From a virus: a DNA stretch of 25,184 bases. Location of the stretch: the IMG/VR virus record IMGVR_UViG_3300046559_000397, positions 1 to 25,184 of that record. One strand, 5' to 3'. Below the pieces are notes generated by a model that was given only the letters and a program-made list of their open reading frames with translations, was not told the origin of the DNA and ran no database searches. The translations under genes and the position numbers were made by a program. Positions 7,895 to 14,071 of the stretch are shown here, one piece after another. Each line of letters opens with the position of its first letter. Within the stretch, counting starts at the first letter, position 1.

Positions 7895-8508
7895 TTTTTT
7901 TTCTCCTCCGTTTGGTGATGGACTTTGTCTTGATGACCTTCTTTGCCTTGCGCTTTTGCTTCGGCATTACTCGCTCCTGTTTTGCTGCGTGTCGCAGCGG
8001 TGAACGTGAAGGCGAGTTCGTTGGAAATCGCCGAGCCATTGCGGACATTGACCGCAACGTCATCGGGATTAACGAACAGCGAACACTTCACGATGGTTGA
8101 GACTTCAGTCGGCGATAAAAATGTGGTCGGCTCATCGAGGCCGCCGAACATCAGCACGGCGTTCGGCATGTAGCCGTCGCCGGTCACCACCAGAGTTACA
8201 TCGCTTGCATCACCGGCTACTGCTGTTGACGGTGATAAAGAGGAAATCACTGGTGCCACGTCCGGCACCGGTGCGCCGGGATCGACCGGCTCGCCGTCGA
8301 TAAGAACACTACCCGGCACGTCCGAGGTGACGCGCACCGTCACCGGCCCGGTGATGTCGGCCACCTCGCCGTCCGGCACGTCGATCTTGGGCGAGTCGAT
8401 GGGCGTACCGGCGACCGATACGGTGGTGGGCGTGCCGCCAACGATACGCAAATAAGCCGGGCCGCTGACGGCGGCGGTCGAACCTTCCGGCACTTCGATG
8501 CGGACCAT
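7891..8508 (-). CDS. IPT/TIG (Ig-like) domain phage protein
   Basis: This 205-aa protein has a beta-rich N-terminal part (residues 1-70, many Val/Gly/Pro). An IPT/TIG Ig-like domain spans about 77-170: it opens with PVISSLSPSTAVAGDASDVT, continues LVVTGDGYMPNAVLMFGG, and closes with VNVRNGSAISNELAFTF. Such domains commonly decorate capsids or tails and bind surface glycans weakly. The C-terminal 35 residues are highly charged and lysine-rich, ending EEKKK, and are probably disordered. ATG at 8506-8508 is chosen because GGGAGGA precedes it by 5-6 nt; longer in-frame sequence further upstream belongs to another gene's shadow. It is ATGA-coupled to the next small gene. Confidence 0.78.
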   Translation of the reverse strand: MVRIEVPEGSTAAVSGPAYLRIVGGTPTTVSVAGTPIDSPKIDVPDGEVADITGPVTVRVTSDVPGSVLIDGEPVDPGAPVPDVAPVISSLSPSTAVAGDASDVTLVVTGDGYMPNAVLMFGGLDEPTTFLSPTEVSTIVKCSLFVNPDDVAVNVRNGSAISNELAFTFTAATRSKTGASNAEAKAQGKEGHQDKVHHQTEEKKK

Positions 8509-8519
8509 GATTGTCCTCC

Positions 8520-8963
8520 CTAAAACGTTCCGGCGTCGATGATGGACGGCAGCAGGTTGGCCGGGATCGGCGGCAACAGGCTGACCGGGATCGGCGGCAA
8601 AATGAGCGTGCTGATGAGGCCGTTGCCGGCGGTTTTGACCATGCGGTTGGCGTCGAGCGCGGTGTTGCCGGACGGCGTCACGATAGCGATGGGATCGGCG
8701 AAGTTGGCTTCCGGGATGCCAAGCTGGCGCATCTGTTCGTCGCGCAGCGTGTTGGGCGACACAACCTTGAGGCCATCGGTCCCGGCCGCCATGTCGGCGT
8801 CGGTGGCCCAGTCGATGGTGGCGCCGCCGCCGGTCGATTGCGCGGCGAATATGGTCGGGATGGCATTGTCCTGCGGGCGCGGTGTCTCGGTGGTGAGCAC
8901 GGTGTCGGAAATGGCGTTGACGGTGGTCGGCACCCAGCGGGCGACGCGCGCGTTCTGTGTCAT
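8520..8963 (-). CDS. Tail/fibre-associated structural protein, 147 aa
   Basis: The start at 8963 (MTQNARVARWVPTTVNAISD) overlaps the upstream stop as ATGA. Residues about 50-75 include ATDADMAAGTDGLKVVSPNT, the type of motif often found in phage tail-fibre modules (ATDAEAAAGTD...VTP...). The C-terminus contains a short repeat of proline/leucine (LPPIPVSLLPPIPANLLPSI). It is probably a small virion or fibre-network component acting with the 466-aa fibre protein encoded just before it. The exact position in the virion is unknown. Confidence 0.65.
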   Translation of the reverse strand: MTQNARVARWVPTTVNAISDTVLTTETPRPQDNAIPTIFAAQSTGGGATIDWATDADMAAGTDGLKVVSPNTLRDEQMRQLGIPEANFADPIAIVTPSGNTALDANRMVKTAGNGLISTLILPPIPVSLLPPIPANLLPSIIDAGTF

Positions 8964-10360
8964 GGCGGCGCCGTCCCCGGCTGGAACCAGACCATCCAGA
9001 TGTGGGCGTCGGCGGGAGGCGCCACGCCGAAATGCACGTTGTTGCCGGTGGCCGTGAAGTCCTTGCCGGCTTCCTGAATGACGCCGTCCTGCGACAGCGC
9101 CAGTTGCGCGCCGGTGCCGACATTGGCATCGACGATGGCGCCAACGGCGTTCTGATATTTCAGCGGAAAATTCTGCGTGGTGCCGTCCGGGGTGATGGGC
9201 TGAATTTTCCACGCCAGCACCGCGCCCGGCGCCACGTTTTCCGGCGGCACCAGCAAGTCCCACTGCACGACGGAACCGGCGGCGACATCGCCGGTGAGCG
9301 TCAGTTTGTTGGCGGCCTTGTCGATTGCAAAGTCATGGCCCTCGACCAGCTTGACGCCGTTCAAGTGAACGTCGGACGGCGAAGTGAGCACCGCCGGCGC
9401 CATGCCGTTGTCGTCGGCGCCTGAGAACACGGTCTGGCCGTTGGTGGCAGCGGTGTAGACGAAGCGGGAGGCGTAACCGTGCGCCAGTTGCGAGGACGGT
9501 ATCCACGCGATGCCGTTCCAGACGTAGAGCAGGTCATCGGAGGTGTTGAAATAAAGCGAGCCGGGCGGGATCGGATTTGGCGCGTTCATGCCGTTGTCGG
9601 GATTGACTTCGCCCGGCAGCGGCGGCTCTGCCCAGCCGCCCAGATAGAACGTTGATAGCCCACCGACCAGTTGCTGGGCATAGATCGCCCACCACTTCGC
9701 CGACCACAGCCCCGCCATCTGTGAGCCATGCACCGGCTGGTAGTAGAGGCCGTGCGGCCATTTGGAACCGGCGATGTAGGCCGGCGCGTCGGCCGGGTTG
9801 ACGACGGGACCGGCGAGGAATTCGGCCCACGCCAGCGCTTCGTCTTTTGCCGCGATGGCGTTGTCGGCCATCGCTTGGCTGTAGTTCGCCCAGTTTTCCG
9901 AATCGGTGGCGTAGGTGTCGGCGTCGTTGGCGGCTTTTGTGTTGGCGCCGCTGTGCTGCTCGATGATCTGGCGCAGCGCGTTCAAGCCGTTGACCAGTTC
10001 CTTGGCGACGCTGACGGCGGCTTCGGCATCCTTGGCATAGAGCGCGGCGTTCTTTTCGTACTCCTGCACGTTTTCGGCGGCGTGACGGATGGCGGCGCGC
10101 ACCGGCTCGACCGTCTTGGCGATGGCGTCGGTCACTTCGGCGATGAAGTTGTGGCGGAAATGTTCGGGGCCGACACTCTGCGGCTTGAGCGTGCCGTTCG
10201 GCTGCCTGATTTCGGCGAGCGCGTCCTGCGTGGTCTGGATGGCTTGGGTCAGTTCGATGAACATGGCATCGAGGCGGTCGCCGGGATGCTGGTCGCGCGG
10301 GTGCGACTTCGTCCAGTCGGTGAACGAGAACGAGCGGGTGGGCCGCTTGATGATCGTCAC
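8960..10360 (-). CDS. Tail fibre / tail appendage protein, 466 aa
   Basis: The N-terminus (DRLDAMFIELTQAIQTTQDA) and the following Ala-rich coiled-coil-like region (residues 60-185, ending IAAKDEALAWAEFLAGP) are typical of podovirus-type fibre shafts. The middle has a GSLYFNTSDDLLYVWNGIAW element, common in fibre adaptors. The C-terminus carries two similar beta modules: FVYTAATNGQTVFSG...VHLNGVKL...DF near 300-370 and PDGTTQNFPL...LSQDGVIQ...DF near 395-460. The start is GTG at 10360. No good ribosome site is visible, so the start is less certain than the gene. It is the first gene of the structural operon seen here. Confidence 0.78.
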   Translation of the reverse strand: MTIIKRPTRSFSFTDWTKSHPRDQHPGDRLDAMFIELTQAIQTTQDALAEIRQPNGTLKPQSVGPEHFRHNFIAEVTDAIAKTVEPVRAAIRHAAENVQEYEKNAALYAKDAEAAVSVAKELVNGLNALRQIIEQHSGANTKAANDADTYATDSENWANYSQAMADNAIAAKDEALAWAEFLAGPVVNPADAPAYIAGSKWPHGLYYQPVHGSQMAGLWSAKWWAIYAQQLVGGLSTFYLGGWAEPPLPGEVNPDNGMNAPNPIPPGSLYFNTSDDLLYVWNGIAWIPSSQLAHGYASRFVYTAATNGQTVFSGADDNGMAPAVLTSPSDVHLNGVKLVEGHDFAIDKAANKLTLTGDVAAGSVVQWDLLVPPENVAPGAVLAWKIQPITPDGTTQNFPLKYQNAVGAIVDANVGTGAQLALSQDGVIQEAGKDFTATGNNVHFGVAPPADAHIWMVWFQPGTAPP

Positions 10361-10475
10361 GATTGGGTCAGTGAGGCTTCCGTTTTAGAACGCTGGAATG
10401 CCTAGAGCGTTGCGCTGCCGGCGCGTGACGAGCAGTGATGGTTTTTAATACACCCGTTGCCTGAAAACTGGAAGG
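10361..10475. other. Short intergenic gap between the fibre gene and the XRE repressor
   Basis: No gene is seen. A small inverted repeat AACGCT (10389-10394) / AGCGTT (10406-10411) with an 11-nt loop could be a weak terminator for the repressor transcript, followed on the minus strand by TCTAAAA. No convincing promoter for the structural operon was recognised here. Confidence 0.4.
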
Positions 10476-10790
10476 TTAACGCGGACGCCGCCCGGACGGC
10501 AGCGGCTTCGGCTTGGGGCCGGTCGGGATGGCCGAGAGGTCGGCGATGGTCACGTCGAGCGCCTTGGCGATGCGGTCGAGCATGGCGACGGTGGGGTTTT
10601 CCAGTCCCCGCTCAAGCCGGCTGACGTAGGAGCGGTCGGCGCCTGAATCGGTCGCCAGTTGCTCCTGCGACAGCGCCTTTTCGACCCGGATGCGGCGCAC
10701 GTTCCAAGCGATGCGTTCGTTGCCGTTCTTTTTCATGCTCACAGGGTGACATTGCGGGCTGTCTAAAACCATGTTCCTTAATGCCACCAT
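10476..10790 (-). CDS. XRE-family helix-turn-helix repressor
   Basis: This 104-aa DNA-binding protein has a standard XRE/Cro-CI HTH at about residues 27-82. The recognisable core is RRIRVEKALSQEQLATDSGA then DRSYVSRLERGLENPT and LDRIAKALDVTIADL. A basic Pro/Lys/Arg tail follows (PKPKPLPSGRRPR). ATG at 10790 is preferred over the internal Met19 because AAGGAGGTG lies about 4 nt upstream. The gene is divergent from the small-gene operon at 10879 across an 88-bp region with palindromic sites, the usual layout for a phage repressor acting on its own and an early promoter. No C-terminal oligomerisation or cleavage domain is present, so it may be a CI-like or a Cro/ClpR-type regulator. Confidence 0.85.
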   Translation of the reverse strand: MVALRNMVLDSPQCHPVSMKKNGNERIAWNVRRIRVEKALSQEQLATDSGADRSYVSRLERGLENPTVAMLDRIAKALDVTIADLSAIPTGPKPKPLPSGRRPR

Positions 10791-10821
10791 TACACCTCCT
10801 TGCGCGCGAACTTTTTATGGC

Positions 10822-10850
10822 TTCACCCGGTGCTAAGGGTGCATTATACT
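10822..10850 (+). promoter_or_regulatory. Predicted sigma70 promoter for the small-gene operon
   Basis: TTCACC (10822-10827) and TATACT (10845-10850) are separated by 17 bp. They match the sigma70 consensus at 4/6 and 5/6. The promoter lies 29 bp before the ATG at 10879. Confidence 0.6.
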
Positions 10851-10855
10851 ACACC
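10838..10855. promoter_or_regulatory. Candidate repressor operator (18-bp imperfect palindrome)
   Basis: GGTGCATTATACTACACC matches its own reverse complement at 14 of 18 positions and covers the plus-strand -10. Its minus strand also contains TATAAT (10843-10848), a possible -10 for the repressor gene. Further GGTG/CACC half-sites lie at 10824-10832 (CACCCGGTG) and 10869-10872. Binding by the XRE protein is inference from position. Confidence 0.55.
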
Positions 10856-10878
10856 TATATAGCGAGAGGGTGAGAACA

Positions 10879-11298
10879 ATGCCAAAGCTGTTTCCGATCC
10901 ACATTGAAGTCGAGGAAATGTATGTCGGGCGGGTTTACCGGATGCTCGACAACATGGACGGCGTTGCCAAGATCGTGCTCACCGGACTGAGCGACAAGAC
11001 CAAGCCGAACGGTCACGCCGAAGCGCGCAAGGGCACAGTGCGCGGACCTTACAAGAAATACGAAACCACCGGCGATGAAGCGCTGTTCAAGGCCATGCAC
11101 GGCAAGCCGCCGATGACGGTGTCGCAGATGGCCGATAGCTTTGAAGCGATGGGCCGCTCGCCGGTGTCGGTGCATTCATTGGTCCACAAGCTGAAAAAGT
11201 CCGGTGATCTGGTGGCGCGCGAGGACGGCAGCTACGCGCTGGCAACAAAAGTGCGCGACCGCATGCGGCACAGGAAGGCTGCGAAGAAAAAAAAGTAA
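10879..11298 (+). CDS. Putative winged-helix regulatory protein, Lys-rich tail
   Basis: This 139-aa protein is the first gene of the operon facing the repressor. The N-terminal 50 residues are mixed. Residues about 73-118 (MTVSQMADSFEAMGRSPVSV then HSLVHKLKKSGDLVAREDGS) look like a winged helix-turn-helix with a wing ending in YAL. The C-terminus is strongly basic (RDRMRHRKAAKKKK). ATG at 10879 is chosen because GAGAGGG precedes it by about 7 nt; a GTG at 10870 would lack a ribosome site. A role as an early transcription regulator is likely by position, but its target is unknown. Confidence 0.7.
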   Translation: MPKLFPIHIEVEEMYVGRVYRMLDNMDGVAKIVLTGLSDKTKPNGHAEARKGTVRGPYKKYETTGDEALFKAMHGKPPMTVSQMADSFEAMGRSPVSVHSLVHKLKKSGDLVAREDGSYALATKVRDRMRHRKAAKKKK

Positions 11299-11324
11299 GA
11301 CGGCGATGAAAAAGGGGTTTGATG

Positions 11325-11705
11325 ATGGCAAGAACCTACATCTATCGCAGCTATCGCTTCATCGACAAAGACCCGGTGATTGATGCGGTGCGCACCGTGG
11401 TGCAGCAAGAGCGGCTAAAGAATTCCGCCGTGCATGCGGTGTCGGGTGTTGCCACCGCCACCTTGGACAACTGGTTTGATGGCCCGACGCGGCAACCACA
11501 AAACTCGACGGTGACGGCGGTCACGGCGGCGCTGGGTTATGCGCGCCACGATGAAATTACTGCGGACGGCCGCGTCGTGGTCGGCTTTCGCAAACGCAGG
11601 AAACTGGACTGGAAAGAAGAAGCGTTAAAGCAAGCGGACTGGGTGATTAAACACGCGCAGCCAAAAAAGAAGCGCGCGAAGAAGAAAAGCAATGGGCACG
11701 GCTGA
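11325..11705 (+). CDS. Putative HTH DNA-binding protein (YRSYRF family-like)
   Basis: This 126-aa protein starts MARTYIYRSYRFIDKDPVID. Residues about 20-68 (VRTVVQQERLKNSAVHAVSG, then VATATLDNWFDGPTRQPQNS) form an HTH like those that recognise promoters: a helix, a turn at SGVATATLDNW, then a basic loop. It resembles proteins repeatedly present in Bradyrhizobium genomes (recalled). The tail is extremely basic (PKKKRAKKKSNGHG). ATG at 11325 gives 7 nt from GGGG; the ATG at 11322 is a possible alternative. It is probably a phage regulator in the early operon. Confidence 0.72.
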   Translation: MARTYIYRSYRFIDKDPVIDAVRTVVQQERLKNSAVHAVSGVATATLDNWFDGPTRQPQNSTVTAVTAALGYARHDEITADGRVVVGFRKRRKLDWKEEALKQADWVIKHAQPKKKRAKKKSNGHG

Positions 11706-11732
11706 AGCAAAGTCGGCCCTTGAAAGTCGGAA

Positions 11733-11996
11733 ATGGCGTGGATGGAGCGGCGCATGTTGCTGGCTCTGCTGTCGCAGCGTGACAAAAGTTTGCCGCTGGA
11801 CCGTTTCCGCGTGCGCGCCAAGGCCATGCTGGTGCGCCTTGAACGTGGCGGTGTGGTCGAGGTCAACGCGGTCCACGTTTCATTAACGCCCCACGGTGTC
11901 CTCATCGCTAGGCGGATGAAAAAACGCCGCGCACAGAAAGCCAAGGACGGCGCCAGTGGACATCGCGGTGTAGGCGACAAGGGCGACGTTGAATGA
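11733..11996 (+). CDS. Small basic winged-helix-like protein
   Basis: This 87-aa protein has RRMLLALLSQRDKSLPLDRF followed by RAKAMLVRLERGGVVEV and a short strand HVSLTPHGVLIA, which together suggest a small winged helix. A basic tail follows (RRMKKRRAQKAKDG). It is the third consecutive gene in the operon with a DNA-binding look and a Lys/Arg tail. The start is uncertain among Met1, Met4 and Met8, and no strong ribosome site stands out. The stop is ATGA-coupled to a 37-aa frame. An overlapping frame from 11692 to 11886 is judged a shadow. Confidence 0.58.
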   Translation: MAWMERRMLLALLSQRDKSLPLDRFRVRAKAMLVRLERGGVVEVNAVHVSLTPHGVLIARRMKKRRAQKAKDGASGHRGVGDKGDVE

Positions 11997-12106
11997 AGTC
12001 ATGGGCAATGATCCCTGCCCCGGCGTTGTGTAGTTTAATCGCGTTGATCGGAAAGCGGTGGTGGGATGGTGGGGGGGTGGAATGTTTCACGGGCAACAGC
12101 GGTTAA
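11993..12106 (+). CDS. Possible 37-aa peptide, coupled to the preceding gene
   Basis: ATG at 11993 overlaps the previous TGA (ATGA). The frame encodes MKSWAMIPAPALCSLIALIG then KRWWDGGGVECFTGNSG. The first 20 residues are hydrophobic and could be a short membrane anchor or signal peptide; two Cys are present. The stop at 12104-12106 lies inside the AAGGAG region used by the next gene. The evidence is position and coupling only. Confidence 0.4.
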   Translation: MKSWAMIPAPALCSLIALIGKRWWDGGGVECFTGNSG

Positions 12107-12116
12107 GGAGCGGTTT

Positions 12117-12278
12117 ATGAATGAACAGGTGAAGGCGGCCAGCTTTGTCAACGCGCTGGACCAGTACCTTGCGGCGCGCGAGGCGGTGAAGGACGGGGGT
12201 GGTGAAGTGTCATCACGTCGCGCCTATCTGGTGGCGATGACGGCGGCGCTGCTGAATGATCGCGGTGATGGCAAGTGA
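12117..12278 (+). CDS. Small hypothetical protein, 53 aa
   Basis: This product of 53 residues starts MNEQVKAASFVNALDQYLAA and is helix-rich and acidic/Ala-rich in the first half, ending LLNDRGDGK. AAGGAG lies 6 nt before ATG 12117, which favours this start over an in-frame ATG at 12066. The stop overlaps the next start (GTGA). The function is unknown. It is part of a chain of coupled small early genes. Confidence 0.65.
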   Translation: MNEQVKAASFVNALDQYLAAREAVKDGGGEVSSRRAYLVAMTAALLNDRGDGK

Positions 12279-12484
12279 AGCTGGACATCGTGGAGCGGTT
12301 GATCGCGTACCGGGATCGTGTTGGGAGGTCGCGTCATGGCCGCGAACTGCTGGCGGATGCGTGCAATGAAATCATATTGTGGCGCGGTGCCATGATCGCG
12401 GCGCACCGGGCCTTGATGGCGGGGCGGGCTGATGCTGCGGCCAAGATCATAAAGGATACGATTGCAAATGCTCGGCCCGATTGA
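12275..12484 (+). CDS. Small hypothetical helical protein, GTG start
   Basis: This 69-aa protein begins at GTG 12275, which overlaps the previous TGA. The sequence VERLIAYRDRVGRSRHGREL then LADACNEIILWRGAMIAAHR is amphipathic helical and basic. No domain is recognised. Co-translation with its neighbours supports a real gene. Confidence 0.62.
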   Translation: MKLDIVERLIAYRDRVGRSRHGRELLADACNEIILWRGAMIAAHRALMAGRADAAAKIIKDTIANARPD

Positions 12485-12557
12485 TGCCGTCGATGTGGCG
12501 ATTGGCGTGACGATGCTGCTGGTGATCGCGTTCGGTAGCTGGTGGGTGTTTGGATGA
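12468..12557 (+). CDS. 29-aa single-pass membrane peptide
   Basis: The frame reads MLGPIDAVDVAIGVTMLLVI then AFGSWWVFG, with one membrane helix from about residue 10 to the end. The start lies inside the end of the previous gene, and the stop overlaps the next ATG (ATGA). Phages often carry such mini membrane proteins, so it is plausible, but length alone leaves it uncertain. There are similar peptides at 18245-18319 and 18340-18423. Confidence 0.5.
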   Translation: MLGPIDAVDVAIGVTMLLVIAFGSWWVFG

Positions 12558-12721
12558 GCGAGGACGACAAAGAATACCAAGCCGACATGGACCTGATTGT
12601 GTTTTTGATCGGCGACAAGGTGGTGCGTAACGTGGACCTTGAAAAAGAGTTCGTTGATGCGGTGACAAAGTACGGTTCGTCAGTCAAAGCGCTCGCCGCA
12701 CTGAAACGGAAGCGGCGATGA
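12554..12721 (+). CDS. Small hypothetical protein, 55 aa
   Basis: This product starts MSEDDKEYQADMDLIVFLIG and ends ALAALKRKRR. It is acidic at the N-terminus and basic at the C-terminus, with mixed helix content and no recognised domain. The ATG overlaps the preceding TGA and its own stop overlaps the next ATG at 12718, so it is embedded in a translationally coupled string. Confidence 0.62.
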   Translation: MSEDDKEYQADMDLIVFLIGDKVVRNVDLEKEFVDAVTKYGSSVKALAALKRKRR

Positions 12722-12906
12722 TAAAACTCATTCAGCTTTTGACTATGAACGCGCACAACGAACGCGTGGTGTGGTTGAACGCCGCACACGTCATCGCGGT
12801 CGAGGACGATGACGGCCAGACGTGCATCACGGTCACAGGACCGTCAACGCTGTACGTCACCGAGAGCGTCGAGCGCGTGGTTGAACTGGTGAGCGCGGCG
12901 AAGTGA
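12718..12906 (+). CDS. Small hypothetical beta-rich protein, 62 aa
   Basis: MIKLIQLLTMNAHNERVVWL leads into NAAHVIAVEDDDGQTCITVT and STLYVTESVERVVELV. This strand-loop-strand-helix order recalls small phage/plasmid proteins with the pattern VWLNA.HI..VE..DG.T.I.... (recalled). Function unknown. ATGA-coupled at the start and GTGA-coupled at the end. Confidence 0.65.
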   Translation: MIKLIQLLTMNAHNERVVWLNAAHVIAVEDDDGQTCITVTGPSTLYVTESVERVVELVSAAK

Positions 12907-13115
12907 CAGCGCTGTTTGAATTCAAATGCGACAGGTGCGAACAGACCATCGCACTGCCGGTGCAGTCGGTGATGTGGAAAATCCAAGTGCGATGTCCCGA
13001 CTGCGTGAACAAGCAAGAGGCGAAAGTGTTTCACCGCCGAATGGATCGCATCGAGGGACACCTGAAGCAAACGGCGCGCGGCAGACAAGTGCTGCGAGAG
13101 TTGAAAACCAGATGA
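12903..13115 (+). CDS. Small zinc-ribbon protein
   Basis: This 70-aa protein starts at GTG 12903. It has two CxxC knuckles, CDRC near residues 9-12 and CPDC near 31-34, separated by a beta-rich segment of about 18 residues (IALPVQSVMWKIQVR), the pattern of a zinc ribbon. A basic helix follows (VFHRRMDRIEGHLKQTARG). Zinc ribbons of this size bind nucleic acid or polymerase; the partner is not known. Coupled to the next gene by ATGA. Confidence 0.7.
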   Translation: MTALFEFKCDRCEQTIALPVQSVMWKIQVRCPDCVNKQEAKVFHRRMDRIEGHLKQTARGRQVLRELKTR

Positions 13116-13288
13116 CAGTCGAGGATCACATCAAGGCGGTCGAAAAACTTATCAATGAGTTTTTTGCGACCAATCCGACACCGGCCGACGCAAACAAATT
13201 TCTCACAACGCTTGGCTCAGACTTCGCCGTGATGCTGTACGCGATGCGCGAACGGTTTGGAAACGTGGACGGAAAATTTAGTCAGTGA
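13112..13288 (+). CDS. Small hypothetical helical protein, 58 aa
   Basis: MTVEDHIKAVEKLINEFFAT starts a mostly helical product with NPTPADANKFLTTLGSDFAV and a short C-terminus ending KFSQ. ATG 13112 overlaps the previous TGA. It is the last gene of the plus-strand small-gene operon; no clear hairpin terminator follows. The function is unknown. Confidence 0.62.
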   Translation: MTVEDHIKAVEKLINEFFATNPTPADANKFLTTLGSDFAVMLYAMRERFGNVDGKFSQ

Positions 13289-13508
13289 GGGTTGCGGTCG
13301 CCAGCGTTCCTCAAGTCGGGGGGTGGGCAGGGGTCGGTTTTGATTTTTTAGAAAGCCTTGCAGCACAGTGATTAATACGTGCTGTATGCGACACAGTATC
13401 GGACGATGCTGTGTCACATCAATGCGCGCTTTTCAGGGGTTTGTTTGGGGACAAGCCGCACGCGCACTGATGCAACGTGTTATTGCAGCGCTTGTTAAAG
13501 GCCTTGCG
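13289..13508. other. Intergenic region with CACAG/CTGTG repeats
   Basis: No gene is seen over these 220 bases. Inverted repeat GACACAG (13390-13396) / CTGTGTC (13409-13415) has a 12-bp spacer. A neighbouring AGCAC...GTGCT pair (about 13362-13383) repeats the same CAGCAC/GTGCTG theme. TGATTTTTTAG near 13341-13351 is T-rich and may end transcription of the plus operon, but no strong stem precedes it. Confidence 0.4.
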
Positions 13509-13730
13509 TCAATTCTCTTTCGCGCTCGCTGCAATCTCAGAGTCTAATTCTTCTATGCTCATCGCTGCCGGCGCTTTGCTTCCATCGGCGCGCGAGTCGC
13601 TACCGTAGAATTCTGCAAGCGTGCGGCCGGCGCTTGCACGCGCCGATGCTGGCGCTTTGCGATCTTGCAGAATGGTCAGCAATTCTTCCCTAATTAAATC
13701 GCTGAGTGTCCTTGGAATTCCGCGCGGCAT
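13509..13730 (-). CDS. Small hypothetical protein, possible terminase-small-like partner
   Basis: This 73-aa protein reads MPRGIPRTLSDLIREELLTI then LQDRKAPASARASAGRTLAE, FYGSDSRADG and an acidic SIEELDSEIAASAKEN tail. The pattern of a helical pair rich in Ala and Arg followed by an acidic tail recalls small phage proteins annotated as packaging or HTH-like; this is a weak resemblance. No ribosome site is visible; the start lies inside the HGG gene, so coupling is possible. If it were TerS, it would be unusually far (11 kb) from TerL. Confidence 0.5.
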   Translation of the reverse strand: MPRGIPRTLSDLIREELLTILQDRKAPASARASAGRTLAEFYGSDSRADGSKAPAAMSIEELDSEIAASAKEN

Positions 13731-13957
13731 TTATGTAGTTTTTTAACCTTGTTAACGTGCGAGGTCTTAAACCTCATTCGCTTTTGGCCGCCATGCTTAT
13801 TACAAAAACGCGATGATGTGACGGCGATGTTATGGCACGGCGATCCATCAGCCTTTAACCGTTCACATCGTCGCCTGTTAACGTTGCCCGGTAACAGTCG
13901 CGCTTTTAACAGCCCGACTTTCCAAACTACGTTTCCACTTCCTGCGGTGACTGGCAT
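13694..13957 (-). CDS. HGG-motif small phage protein
   Basis: The 87-aa frame contains CERLKADGSPCHNIAVTSSR then FCNKHGGQKRMR. This Cys-x(7-8)-Cys...C-x2-HGG layout is that of HGGxSTG/HGGxR-type phage proteins, which are often found beside terminase or HNH genes (family knowledge). The C-terminus is basic (KTSHVNKVKKLHKCR). The start is uncertain: ATG at 13957 has no ribosome site, and the first 25 residues look unlike the family, so a later alternative start is possible. The promoter presumably lies in the palindrome region immediately upstream (13958-14100). It overlaps the next gene by 37 nt. Confidence 0.55.
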   Translation of the reverse strand: MPVTAGSGNVVWKVGLLKARLLPGNVNRRRCERLKADGSPCHNIAVTSSRFCNKHGGQKRMRFKTSHVNKVKKLHKCRAEFQGHSAI

Positions 13958-13962
13958 TGGAC

Positions 13963-13980
13963 GGATTTAAACCCGGACGG
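13963..13980. repeat. Inverted repeat flanking the palindrome (left copy)
   Basis: The reverse complement of this segment, CCGTCCGGGTTTAAATCC, closely matches 14055-14071 (CCGTCCGAATTAAATCC). The two copies face each other across the 42-bp palindrome. A looser copy (GGACG with TTAAATCC) lies at 14202-14221. Confidence 0.75.
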
Positions 13981-13984
13981 TTCT

Positions 13985-14026
13985 TGGACGTAATACACAC
14001 TCTAGAGAGTGTGTGTATTACGTCCA
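13985..14026. repeat. 42-bp palindrome (16-bp perfect arms, 10-bp spacer)
   Basis: Left arm TGGACGTAATACACAC (13985-14000) is the exact reverse complement of the right arm at 14011-14026. The spacer TCTAGAGAGT contains CTCTAGAG-type symmetry, so pairing could continue with a 2-nt slip. No T-run follows on either strand, so it is not a typical terminator. Confidence 0.9.
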
Positions 14027-14054
14027 GAGAGTAACGGGCGGATTAAATCCAATT

Positions 14055-14071
14055 CCGTCCGAATTAAATCC
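14055..14071. repeat. Inverted repeat flanking the palindrome (right copy)
   Basis: CCGTCCGAATTAAATCC is the partner of the 13963-13980 element. It lies just after the odd palindrome GGATTAAATCC (14040-14050), giving dense iteron-like spacing on this side. Confidence 0.75.

Noticed and set aside
9728-10405. Plus-strand 225-aa open frame opposite the fibre gene
   Set aside because: Gly/Val/Arg-rich shadow of an Ala-rich coiled coil; no start signal.
11692-11886. 64-aa plus-strand frame overlapping 11733-11996
   Set aside because: Cys/Trp-rich composition unlike the other small genes; the 11733 frame has a better fold pattern and coupling to the next start.
13749-13970. Plus-strand 73-aa frame opposite the HGG-motif gene
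   Set aside because: The minus frame has the Cys/His pattern of a known phage family; the plus frame has none.
13985-14026. Palindrome as a classical rho-independent terminator
   Set aside because: No T-run on either strand; a separate clear terminator lies at 14236-14263.
13985-14026. Palindrome as a protelomerase (linear plasmid prophage) site
   Set aside because: No protelomerase gene in the window; kept only as one speculative option in the findings.
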